From Anolis sagrei (taxonomy: Eukaryota; Chordata; Lepidosauria; Squamata; Anolidae), in contig NC_090026.1 in assembly GCF_037176765.1 (NCBI RefSeq), forward strand, positions 133,693,252 to 133,757,251: a DNA stretch of 64,000 nt, given 5' to 3'. Below are positions 1 to 11,224 of the stretch, piece after piece. The position numbers and the translations under genes are program-made. Every line of letters begins with the position of its first letter. Positions within the stretch are counted from its first letter, which is position 1. Below the pieces are notes generated by a model. The model did not search any database. It saw nothing but the letters and a program-made list of their open reading frames with translations, and had not been told where the DNA came from.

Positions 1-1358
1 CCTGGACCTCTCAGCGGCCTTCGATACCGTCGACCACGGTATCCTTCTGGGGCGCCTTGCGGAAATGGGTCTTGGGGGCACTGCTTTGCAGTGGCTCCAG
101 TCATTTCTGGAGGGCCGTACCCAGAAGGTGTTATTGGGGGACTCCTGTTCAACACCACAGCCTTTGACCTGTGGGGTTCCTCAGGGCTCTATACTGTCCC
201 CCATGCTGTTTAACATCTACATGAAGCCGCTGGGTGAGATCATCCGGAGTTTCGGGGTGCGGTGTCATCTGTACGCAGATGATGTCCAACTCTGTCACTC
301 CTTCCCACCTGCTACTAAGGAGGCTGTCGAGGTCCTGAACCGGTGCCTGGCCGCTGTAACGGTCTGGATGAGGGCGAACAAACTGAAATTAAATCCAGAC
401 AAGACAGAGGTACTCCTGGTCAGTCGCAAGGCCGAACAGGGTATAGGGTTACAGCCTGTGCTGGATGGGGTTGCACTCCCCTTGAAGGCGCAGGTTCGCA
501 GCTTGGGTGTGACCCTGGATTCATCGTTGAGCCTGGATCCCCAGGTTTCAGCGGTGACCAGGGGAGCATTTGCACAGCTTAGGCTCGTGCGCCAGCTGCG
601 CCCGTACCTTGGGAAGTCTGACTTAGCCATGGTGGTACACGCTCTGGTCACATCCTGCCTTGACTACTGCAAAGCTCTCTACGTGGGGCTGCCCTTGAAG
701 ACGGCCCGGAAGCTTCAGCTAGTCCAGCACGCGGCAGCCATGTTACTAACAGGAGCGGGTCGCAGGGAGCACACAACGCCCTTGTTGTCCCAGCTCCACT
801 GGCTGCCGATTTGCTACCGGGCCCAATTTAAGGTGCTGGTGTTGGCCTACAAAGCCCTAAACGGTTCCGGCCCAAAATACCTTTCGGACCGCATCTTGGC
901 CTATGAGCCCACGAGGGCCTTGAGATCGTCTGGGGAGGCCCTTCTCTCGATCCTGCCTGCTTCACAGGCACGTCTGGCGGGGACGAGAGAGAGGGCCTTC
1001 TCGGTGGTGGCCCCCCGGCTGTGGAACACTCTCCCCGCAGACATCAGACAGGCGCCCTCCCTTATGTCTTTCCGTAAAAGCTTAAAGACATGGCTATTTG
1101 AGAAGGCATTTAACTAAGTGCTACAATAATTTGGTAAAGACGACTGGAACGGAATATGGATTATGAGATTGGTTACGATTCTACTTTGAGACGGAGCGGA
1201 TTTTTTAGTGTAACTATATAACTGTTGTATTATGGATATGTTGTTATTTTGTTATTGCCTTTTGTAAATTGCCTTTTATATGTTGTACACCGCCGTGAGT
1301 CGCCCTAGGGCTGAGAACGGCGGTCAACAAATGCAGCTAATAAATAAATAAATAAATA
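1..1358 (+). mobile_element. L2-type LINE, 3' half with open reverse transcriptase frame
   Basis: One frame is open from the window edge (base 2) to a stop at 1115-1117, giving about 371 residues of reverse transcriptase and C-terminal region. Visible RT motifs are DLSAAFDTVDH at the edge, [10 protein letters not shown], and the catalytic YADD at 272-283. The C-terminus carries LHWLP, AYKALNG and the LWNTLP/FRKSLKTWLF signature usual for L2 elements. After the stop come a short 3' UTR and the tail AATAAATAAAT at about 1340-1358. The 5' part lies outside the window. The uninterrupted frame suggests a fairly young copy. L2 is assigned from motif memory; another Jockey-group clade is the main alternative. 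Confidence 0.85.
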
Positions 1359-1869
1359 ATAAGAGAGATATTGACAAGCTGGAATGTGTCCAGAGGAGGG
1401 CGACTAAAATGATAAAAGGTCTGGCGAACAAGCCCTATGATGAGCGGCTTAAGGAGCTGGGCATGTTTAGCCTGAAGAAGAGAAGACTGAGAGGAGATAT
1501 GATAGCCATGTATAAATATGTGAGAGGAAGCCACAGGGAGGAGGAGGGAGCAAGCTTGTTTTCTGCTTCCCTGGAGACTAGGACGCAATGGAACAATGGC
1601 TTCAAACTACAAGAGAGGAGATTCCATCTGAACATGAGGAAGAACGTCCTGACTGTGAGAGCCGTTCAGCAGTGGAACTCTCTGCCCCGGAGTGAGTGTG
1701 GTGGAGGCTCCTTCTTTGGAAGCTTTGAAACAGAGGCTGTATGGCCATCTGTCAGGGGTGATTTGAATGCAGTATTCCTGCTTCTTGGCAGAATGGGGTT
1801 GGACTGGAGGATGGCCCAGGAGGTCTCTTCCCACTCTTTGATTCTATGATTCTATGATTCTATGATTCT
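1359..1869 (+). mobile_element. CR1 LINE 3' end
   Basis: It encodes the end of CR1 ORF2 (peptides [44 protein letters not shown]) in plus orientation, followed by the CR1 3' signature: the words TTGGACTGGATGGCCCAGGAGG and four repeats of ATTCTATG at 1830-1869. It is 5' truncated and joins the L2 tail directly at about 1359. Confidence 0.9.
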
Positions 1870-2044
1870 AAAAGTCATGCTCCCCCTTTGCTCTTAGAGT
1901 GAGAATCTGAGTCAGTGCTCACCATGCTGCCTTAGAGTTTAGGGTGTCTCCGTTTCCCTACCTGTTCCTGCATGATGCATGGAGCATGGGCTGCTTTTTG
2001 GGCCTGTGTGGAGTCGTTCTAACTATGACCACCATGTGAGAGTG
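1870..2044. other. Unassigned sequence
   Basis: I see no gene, RNA or recognised repeat in this short stretch between a CR1 tail and an LTR-like repeat. Confidence 0.5.
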
Positions 2045-2585
2045 TTGGGTTTCATCCCTGGGCTGCACAAGTGTCCAGTCCTCAGTGGGTAACCAGGGTT
2101 AGAGGGAGGGATTCCTTTCCCCACATTCCTATGCATGCTTCTCTCAGAAGGCGCTTTGTCTTTACTCTTCTTGCTTGCCACTATCTCCCCACCTGCTTTT
2201 GAAGATGTAGCAATGGAATCTCTGTGAGGGGCGAGGCGACTTCCTCTTTAAAGGTATTTTGCTTGCCCTGGCTTGGCCATGTGGTGATTCTCCATTGTTG
2301 GTTCTTTCTCTCTGCTTTTGTCTCCCTACCAGTGATGACGCATTTTGCCTTTCTCCAGGCAAAATGTAGCTGCATGGATACTTTTGACTTTTCATCCTTT
2401 TTACCTTCCTTAGAAGATGAGCTTAGTCAGCTAGTCAGCTCCAAGAACTTTTCTATCTAGAATGGATTTCTTTTTACTGAAATAAATATTTTGAACCTAA
2501 AGTTGTGACTCTGCAGTCCTGTGCCTTCTGTTGAACGGAAGCTTATCCTGGCTCACCATACGTAGGTTTCTGCTGGCTATGCAGT
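2043..2585 (+). mobile_element. LTR-like repeat, family D, copy 1
   Basis: It begins TGTTGGGTTTCATCC and carries a poly(A) signal (AAATAAATA near 2481) followed by an R/U5-like stretch. The same text recurs at 5,506-6,080, 41,380-42,055 and, inverted, at 44,526-46,089. The TG start and internal AATAAA suggest an LTR. No internal gene region is present and I found no clean target duplication, so the class is uncertain. It reads as an old fossil. Confidence 0.5.
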
Positions 2586-3290
2586 TTTATTATTATTATA
2601 AGAAACACAACAAGATGAGTCCACAGTAGACAAGGTCACTCTGCTGGCTGTTGTATTGGATCACACGTTCTACACTTCCCAAGTGTCTAGGACTGTGTGA
2701 TGTATAGGCGAATAATGTGTACAGATCCCAGTAAGGTGGCCTTTTGCAGCTGGCAGACGGTAATTTTGTCAGCGCCAATTGTGTTTAAGTGCAGGCCAAG
2801 GTCTTGAGGCACTGCACCCAGTGTGCCCATCACCGCTGGGACCCCCTTGACTGGCTTGTGCCAGAGTCTTTGTAGTTCAATCTTTAAATCCTCATATCAT
2901 TTCAGCTTTTCCAGTTGCTTCTCTTCCATCCTGCTGTCACCTGGAATTGCAACATCGACGATCCATATTTTGTTTTTTAACATGATTGTGAGGTCAGGAG
3001 TCTTGTGCTCCAAAACTCTGTCTGAATCCGGAAGTCCCAGAGGTGTTTGACGTGTTCATTCTCTGTAACTCTTTCTGGCTTGTGATCCCACCAGTTCTTC
3101 ATCACAGGCAGATGGTATTTGTGGCACAAGTTCCAATGAATCACTTGAGCAAAGGCGTTGTGCCTCTGCTTGTAGTCTGTCTGCACGTCTTCTTGCAGCA
3201 GCTGAGGATGGGATCTATTGTTTCATCTGCTTCCTTGTAGAGTCTACACTTGGGATCTGTCACCAATTTTTCTATTCTGGCTTTGATGGC

Positions 3291-3342
<52 letters not shown>

Positions 3343-3533
3343 CTTTGTGGCAGGCAGATGGTGTTTGTGGCACAAGTTCCAATGAATCATCTGAGCAAAG
3401 GCGTTGTGCCTCTGCTTGTAATCTGTCTGTGCGATCTTCTTGCAGCAGTTGAGGATGGGATCTATTGTTTCATCTGCTTCCTTGCAGAGTCTACACTTGG
3501 GATCGTTGACTTTTCAATTCTGGCTTGGATGGC

Positions 3534-3574
<41 letters not shown>

Positions 3575-3766
3575 TTTGTGGCAGGCAGATAGTGTTTGTG
3601 GCACAAGTTCCAATTAATCATCTGAGCAACAGTGTAGTGCCTCTGCTTGTAGTCTGTCCGCAATCTTCTTGCAGCAGCTGAGGATGGGATCTATTGTTTC
3701 TTCTGCTTCCTTGCAGAGTCTACACTTGGGATCTGTCATCAACTTTTCTATTCTGGCTTTGATGGC

Positions 3767-3810
<44 letters not shown>

Positions 3811-3862
3811 TCTTCCTGACTGCTTTACTGCAACAAAGCATTTTACCTATGTACAAGTCTTC
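2586..3862 (-). mobile_element. R4/Dong-type LINE 3' part with internal tandem expansion
   Basis: On the minus strand the sequence encodes the C-terminal part of a LINE protein: a Cys-rich motif (CRLCKEAEETIDPILSCC), then NWWDHKPERVTENEHVK, then VPAVMGTLGAV and LQKATLLGS. This matches what I recall of R4-clade elements of lizards. It ends in CTCATCTTGTTGTGTTTC followed by an (AAT)n tail at 2,589-2,600. Between 3,103 and 3,810 about 240 bp of the element is present three times in tandem, each copy ending in a long (ATT)n run. The reading frame is interrupted. The clade call is moderate. Confidence 0.6.
3103..3815. repeat. Three-copy tandem repeat of about 240 bp, each with an (ATT)n block
   Basis: The words GGCAGATGGTGTTTGTGGCA start at about 3,104, 3,352 and 3,584, so the period is 248 then 232 bp. 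Each unit ends TTGATGGCT followed by (ATT) runs at 3,291-3,341, 3,533-3,571 and 3,769-3,810. Length differences between units come mainly from the microsatellite. Confidence 0.85.
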
Positions 3863-4093
3863 GTGAGGAAACTATTCCGATACATATTTTGATTTTGCCT
3901 CGCATCGACTTATTACTTTTCCACCTTACAGCCAGGTCTCATATATTTGTGGGACTTTTAATTCAAACGGATGGAAGCAAACCTAATCTAGAGGTTAGAT
4001 CTTCCCAAGAAGTATTAAACCAGTTTCCCAAAGAGGCCTCCTGGCTGGAGGGTCAGTCGGCCAGACCAGACTGAGGAGGACAAGGAAGCGTTG

Positions 4094-4099
4094 TTTATT
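4094..4099 (-). terminator. Candidate poly(A) signal of the EGF-SEA membrane protein gene
   Basis: AATAAA on the minus strand, about 650 bases past the stop codon at 4,750. No closer AATAAA is obvious between the stop and this site. If used, the 3' UTR would contain the palindrome at 4,384-4,575. Confidence 0.35.
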
Positions 4100-4383
4100 T
4101 ACAATTGTATTTGGCAAAACCATACTTTAAAAGCCCAGAGATTTGCAAGACCTCGGAGAATCTGTTTCATCTCAGGGTTTGCATGATTCCCAGCAGGCAG
4201 GAGGCTTCGCTGCCCATCTTGACCAAGTCAAGTGGACTTCATGGCAACGGGCTATGTTTGCCAGGAGGCTTCACTGACCGATGGACCGACCGACCGGGCA
4301 GCCAACCACAGGCCTTGGCCTTGACCTTAGCAAGAAGTGGACCATGCAAAGCTGGACACCAGGCTCCTCCTTGCTATAAAAAA

Positions 4384-4575
4384 AGGCATGGGCAAACTTT
4401 GACCCTCCCTCCAGGTGTTTTGGACTCCAACTCCCACCATTCCTGACAGCCTCAGGCCCTTTCCTTTTCCCCCTCAGCTGCTTAAGCAGCTGAGGGGGAA
4501 AAGGAAGGGGCCTGAGGCTGTTAGGAATGGTGGGAGTTGGAGTCCAAAACACTTGAAGGGCCAAAGAGAGAAGCC
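4384..4575. mobile_element. Palindromic MITE (foldback), copy 1
   Basis: A near-perfect inverted repeat of about 95 bp per arm, centred at 4,474-4,491 (CAGCTGCTTAAGCAGCTG). Each arm reads inward from GGCAAACTTTGACCCTCC through CTCCCACCATTCCT to CCTTTTCCCCCTCAGC. Copies of the same family occur at about 18,000-18,190 and 19,700-19,905, with half copies elsewhere. The fold and lack of coding suggest a non-autonomous DNA transposon, perhaps hAT-like. Confidence 0.75.
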
Positions 4576-4749
4576 GCAAGTCTCTTTCCAAATCAGCCCC
4601 TTGCAGCCCATTCTGACCTTCCAATATCATCTATTTCTCTCCCCCCCCCCCCCAGGAAATCAGTGAGAAATCCAGTTCCAAATGCACAGTTGGGGAGGGG
4701 GATAATGGGGCACATGTCATGATCCCAAGAGACCCCCCACTCCGGCACT

Positions 4750-4908
4750 TCAGAAGGCGCTCCTCCTGCCCGTCCCCTCCGTCCCATCTCCGACAAAGAT
4801 GAGATTGGTGTTCCCCGCAAGAGGTGGGGGGTCCGCAGCAGGGGGAGGGGTCCTAGGGCCCCCCAGGAAGGTCTTCATGCTGCGGGGACCGGATCCTGGG
4901 ACCCCACT
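4750..4908 (-). CDS. EGF-SEA gene exon 12: C-terminus and stop
   Basis: Residues 376-427, Gly/Pro-rich, ending RRSAF and a TGA at 4,752-4,750. Acceptor TTGCAG. No C-terminal PDZ-type motif is obvious. Confidence 0.65.
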   Translation of the reverse strand, partial: SGVPGSGPRSMKTFLGGPRTPPPAADPPPLAGNTNLIFVGDGTEGTGRRSAF

Positions 4909-6514
4909 CTGCAAGGAAGGAAAACCACAGGGGTTCCGTGAGAGGAGCATCAACTGGAAGTGAAATCCTGCAGATGTGGCCCCCTCCTCTATTTGCCTCC
5001 AAAAATGGAATCATGGGGGGCCTTTGAGGGCAAATATGGGGGTAGAGGCACCCTCAGGACCCCCTCCCCCCCTCACACCTGAGACCCCCCTTATTCCCCA
5101 CCCACTTCCACCCCCTGCCTCCTAGGAAAGGGAAAGGGACCCCAAGGGCCACCCAACTCAGCTCCCCTGAAGGAAGGAGACCCCCAAAGGAAGGTCCTCC
5201 AGGCCAGTCCCCATCTATCCCACGAAAGAGAGACTCACCGCTTCCCAGAGGGCCACAGGTGGGGGGCGCCGGCTGTCTCTATGGGGCCCATCCTCCTCTG
5301 CCTGGGTCCAGGGGGGCCGAACACGGGGCAGGCTCAGGGCCGGAGAGAGGAGGGGCAGCGGAGGGGGCCCGGGGGGCTCTGGAAGTGGGTCGGGGGCTCT
5401 TCTTCTGGGGGAGAAACAAAGGAAGGAAGGAAGGAGAGACCCTTCAGCCCCCAAACACAACTGGACAAAAATGGATGGAAGACTCGGGCATCCAAATAGA
5501 AAGTGTTGGGTTTCATCCCTGGACTGCACAAGTCTCCAGTCCTCAATGAGTAGCTAGACTTAGCTATAAGATTAGAGTGAGGGATTCCTTCTCCCACATT
5601 CCTATGCATGCTTCTCTCAGAAGGGGATTGGTTTTTACTCTTCTTCCTTTCCACGATCTCCTCTCCGCTTTTTGAAGATGTAGCAATGGAATCTCTGTGA
5701 GGGATGCGGTCACTTCCTCTTTAAAGGTATTTTGATTGCCCTGGCTTGGCCAAGTTTTGATTCTCCATTGTTGTTTCTTTCTCTCTGCTTTTGTCTCCCT
5801 ACCAGTGGGGACGCATTTTGCCTTTCGCCAGGCAAACTGTAGCTGCATGGATACTTTTGACTTTTCATCATTTTTACCTTCCTTAGAAGATGAGCTTAGT
5901 CAGCTAGTCAGATCCAAGAACTTTTCTATCTAGAATGGATTTCTTTTTACTTCAATAAATATTTTGAACCCAAAGTTCTGTCTCTGTACTCCTTTTTGAA
6001 GATGTAGCAATAGAATCTCTGTGAGGGATGCGGTCACTTCCTCTTTAAAGGTATTTTTATTGCCCTGGCTTGACCACGCGGTGCTGGTCATCACCTTCAA
6101 AGCCCTAAACAACTCAGGTCCAGGCTATTTGACCAATCACATCTCCTCTTACAAACCAGCTCGGGCACTGCGACCATCGGAGGAGGCCCTGCTCTCAGTC
6201 CCACCCCCATCCCAAGCACGGCTGGTGGGAACGAGAGAGAAGACCAGTGAGTGGTCCCTGGTCAAAAAAAGGTTGGGAACCACTGGTCTAAACTGAATGG
6301 ATTAATGCAATTTGGCACCACGTTAACAGCCCTGGGGCAATGCTATGAGATTCTGGGAACTGGAAGTTTCCTTCCTTCCTTCCTTCCTTCCTTCCTTCCT
6401 TCCTTCCTTCCTTCCTTCCTTCCTTCCTTCGCATGCAAGAGACTAATGGTGCCTCTCTCTTTCCCTATCTATCTATCTATCTATCTACCTACTGTCTGTC
6501 TATCAACACATCTG

Positions 6515-6554
<40 letters not shown>

Positions 6555-6615
6555 GCCACCCATTCACCCATCTCTATCTATCTTCTATCTATCCATCCAC
6601 CCATCTCTATCATTG

Positions 6616-6660
<45 letters not shown>

Positions 6661-7123
6661 CCCCTCCACCCATCTCTATCTATTTATCCATCCATCTACC
6701 CATCCGTCTATCCATCCATCCCCCTCTTCCATCCACCCATCTCTATAGTCTCTCTCTCTATCCATCCATCTCTATCCATCCATCCATCTCTATCTGCCCA
6801 TCCATCCATCCATTCACCCATCTATGTCTATCCATCCATCCATCTCTATTTTTGTATCTATCTAGCCATACACCCATCCATCCATCTATGTCTATCTATC
6901 AATACATCCATCTCTATATCTATCTATCTATCTATCTATCTAGCCATCCATCCATCTCTATCTATCTATCCATCCACCTCCCTCTCTTCCATCCATCCAT
7001 GTCTCTCTATCTATCCAACCATCTCTATTCATCCATCCATCCATCCATCTCTATCTGTCCATCCATCCATCTATTCACCCATCTATGGCTATCTATCTAT
7101 CCATCCATCCATGTCTATTTTTG

Positions 7124-7188
<65 letters not shown>

Positions 7189-7238
7189 CCTATCCACCCA
7201 TCCATCTATGTCTATCTATCAATTCATCCATCTCTATC

Positions 7239-7284
<46 letters not shown>

Positions 7285-10200
7285 CCCTCCACCCATCTTG
7301 GTCAAGTGCCCATCTCCATAAGAGAGAGAGAAGCCAAAGTGGGTCAGAGGACCCTCTCCAGGCCCCCTCGGCTTGCTCCTGGTTTCTCAAGAAGCAGGAC
7401 TAGACCCTCACACTGGGACTCCCCTCCCCAAACACCAAGGCCAGGACCAAAGGAGGAGGCCAGGGCCTCACTTGGGAGGAGGGTGATGGGGGTCTGCCCC
7501 TCTTACCCTGGCAGGAGGACCATCCCCACAAACAGGAGGAGGAGGAGGATCCCAGCAAAGCAGGAGACCAGGACCAAGGCCAGCAGGAAGGCTGCGGGAG
7601 AAGCAAAGAGAGGACAGTGCAGGGTAAGAGAACCTGGGAGTTGTAGTTTGACACTGTTTTCAGCTTTCCTGGCTGCTTGGCGGTGCCTTGACAAACTGCA
7701 TCCCTCTCCATTCCATAGTAGGATGTGCTCCAATGGATCGGAGTCCTGGATAGAGATCAAGGGAGGGGGAATTGGGGGGGGTACTTACGTTCCTGGCAGC
7801 CGGGCCCACCGAACCCAAAGGGACACCTGGAAGAGGAAAGGGAGGAAAGGTCACCGCTGCACCACGTCCTAAGGAGGGCACTGCAACCTATTTGGGCCTT
7901 TCCTTCCAAGGAGGGGGCCCGAACCCTCACAGAATGCTTCTACTGATGTCAAACACGAATTTGGGGGGGGGGGGGGGGCTGCCTAGGCAGAGACTGGCCA
8001 GACCAAGAAAGAGGATCTGGAACACCTGGTGAGACAGCAAGCACCAGAGAAGATTTTTCCCTAATTTTCCCCAAAATAAAGTCTCTCCAAGTTGAAGGAA
8101 AGCCACCGAGATGTTTATTTCATTCCAGCTGGAATGGATGACGACCGCAGTAATCTGTCCAGGAGCCAACATAACTCACTGGGCAGAAAAATAGAATATT
8201 TATAGCCTTCAGGTTCAATAGTTCCCATCCCCCCCCCACCCCCACCGGAGCTGGCTTTGTTATGATTGGTTGAGCAGATCCAATGAGGGCCCTGCCCCAC
8301 TTTTGGCCACCCAGCCAATGAGGTGGAAAGGTGGTGGGCAACAGGGAAACAATGAAGAAATGTCTAGTTGACTGGATGAAGAATGGCTGGTGTTTGCCAA
8401 ATGACCCGGCGATAGCTTCAGGCTCTCAAGCCTGGCCTAGGTTATTGTTTGATTCCTTGAATTAACATAATTATGTAGCCCTGAGAGGTCCTTTGTCACG
8501 CTGTCCTGCAATATGGAGTTCATTGATGAAGTAGATGCTAGTTTCGGGAGATCAGGATGTGGCACAGCAAGGAGGCGGATGACAAATCCCCGGCTCCTCG
8601 CAGATGGAGAGATAGAATCATAGAATCATAGAATCAAAGAGTTGGAAGAGACCTCCTGGGACCATCCAGTCCAACCCCATTCTGCCAAGAAGCAGGAATA
8701 TTGCATTCAAATCACCCCTGACAAATGGCCATCTAGCCTCTGTTTAAAAGCTTCCAAAGAAGGAGCCTCCACCACACTCCCTCCGGGGCAGAGAGTTCCA
8801 CTGCTGAACGGCTCTCACAGTCAGGAAGTTCTTCCTCATGTTCAGATGGAATCTCCTCTCTTGTAGTTTGAAGCCATGGCTCCATTGCGTCCTAGTCTCC
8901 AGGGAAACAGAAAGGAAGCTTGCTCCCTCCTCCTCCCTGTGGCTTCCTCTCACATATTTATACATGGCTCTCATATTTCCTCTCAGCCTTCTCTTCTTCA
9001 GGCTAAACATGCCCAGCTTCCTAAGCCGCTCCTCATAGGGCTTGTTCTCCAGACCTTTTATCATTTTAGTCGCTCTCCTCTGGACACATTCCAGCTTGTC
9101 AATATCTCTCTTGAATTGTGGTGCCCAGAAGATGTCCTTTGTGTTGGGTGATCCAGGATGTCCATAGACTCCATTGTTCTGGATGGCCTGGCTATTAGCT
9201 CTCCGAGGCCCTATTAGCTCTCCGAGGCCATTTACTTATTGTCCATGCAAATGGATCTGGTTGAGTCCTTTGTTAGGGGATTATCAGCCCAGGAAGTTTG
9301 GAAACTCCAAGAGCCATGAGTTGCTGGTTCTTGAAGAGGTTGCTTTCCTTCATATTTTCCAATATAGACATACATACATATAGGGAATGAGGAATTGGGC
9401 AAGGGAGCATACACAGAGTTCATAGGAAAAGGGGGAATCATGCAAGGTCTAAGGAGAAGTCATGACAGCCCCCCCCCCCCCAAAGTTTATAAAAGTTCAT
9501 AAAGTTTGGCAAGAGTTTATAGAAGTTCCTATAAAGTTAATGAAAGTTAATTTTTTTTAATCGTGTGAGAAGCGACCTGAGAAACTGCAAGTCGCTTCTG
9601 GTGAAAGTTAATAAGAACCCGTAAGAGTTCATTGGGGGGGGGGGGGGTGCATGGAAGTTTAGGGGAGCAATGAGTAGTCAGAGTCCATTCATAAAAACAG
9701 GAGGAGAGATAGGGGATTATGGGATCAATTCAGCCTGGTGTTCTTGGCAAAGCTATGAATCCCCTGATTTTGAACTATCTTTTACAGAGCCCTGGAAAGC
9801 GGGGGGGGGGGGGGGGGTCACCTCCGATCATACAACAGCAGGCATGGGCCAACTTCAGCCCACCCTCCGGGTGTTTTGGACTTCAACACCCACAATTCCT
9901 CACAAAAGTTGGCCCATGCCTGCAGTAGGCACACCCCAGGGACCCTTTTGGGGGCGGATCTGGGGCAAATAGGAGGGAAGGCAAGGCCCCCTTTCCAGAG
10001 ACCCCCTAAAAGTGCAGGAGGGGCTCTCGGTGGAGTTTTCTCCCTCTCTACTACCAGCAGAGAAGGGTTTGCTGCAGCGTCAGCAGAGGGCCCGGCTGAA
10101 GGGGGCGAAGGGCAGCAGATCTGGCCGGTGATAAGCGGAGAGGACGAGGGAGGGAGGGAGGGAGGGAGGCCGGAGAGGCAACTGTGGCTCTTGGAGGGAA

Positions 10201-10611
10201 AAGGCACTGGCTCCAAAGGGCCCAGGACCAAGCCCTGCCTGGATGGGTGCATGCAGTCTTTGCCACACATCTCTTGTCAATTACTTATTCCGAGGGGCGG
10301 GGCCAGCACAAAGCAAGCATTCAAGGTCCAGGAGACCAAGAGACTCTCCGGCCACCACTGGCACAAAGAAAGGGACTTGGGTCAGCTGGGGGTACTGGGA
10401 TCCCCCTTGTGCTCCCACCTCACCATTCTGTTGGTAGCCCTTCTTCTCCAACCCTTCCAGGCAAGAGGGAGGAAGCTCTGGTTGAGAGCACCGTCATGAA
10501 AAAAATTACAGCTTGTCTATCTGTCCACCCATCCATCCATCCACCTATCTCTAGCTATCCATCTCTCTATCCATCTCTCTATCTACTGTATCTATCAACA
10601 CATCTATCTAC

Positions 10612-10652
<41 letters not shown>

Positions 10653-11172
10653 CAGTTCTAGTTATGTAGCCATCCATCCACCCATCTCTATCTTCTATCT
10701 ATCTCACCATCCATCTATCACTATGTATTCATCCATCCATCCGTCTATCCATCCATTCTCCTCTCTCTTTCATCCACTAATCGCTATCTATCTGTCTGTC
10801 TGTCTATCTATTTATTTATCTATCCATCCATCTCTCTCTTTGTATCTGTCCACCCATCTTTATCTATACAACCATCCATCCATCTCTATACATCCACCCA
10901 TCTCTATCTTTCTGTCTATCTACCTATCTACCTACCTACCTACCTATCCACCCATCTCTATCTTCAATCTATCTAGACATCCATCCATCTCTATGTATCC
11001 ATCCATCTGTCTATCCATCCATCCTCCTCTCTCTTCCATCCACCCATCTCTATCTATCTGTCTGTCTATTTATTTATCTATCCATCCATCTCTCTCTTTG
11101 TATCTATCTGTCCACCCATCTTTATCTATACAACCATCCTCCCATCTCTATCTATCTATCTATCTATCTATC

Positions 11173-11224
<52 letters not shown>

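Noticed and set aside
6613-7872. A 419-codon open frame of YLSI repeats
   Set aside because: It is a CTAT/CATC tetranucleotide array; all frames stay open because the repeat has no stop word. It has no start context or splice support.
8642-9151. Plus-strand frames such as [13 protein letters not shown], which recur throughout the window
   Set aside because: They are the antisense of CR1 ORF2 C-termini in minus orientation; the recurrence is due to the repeat.
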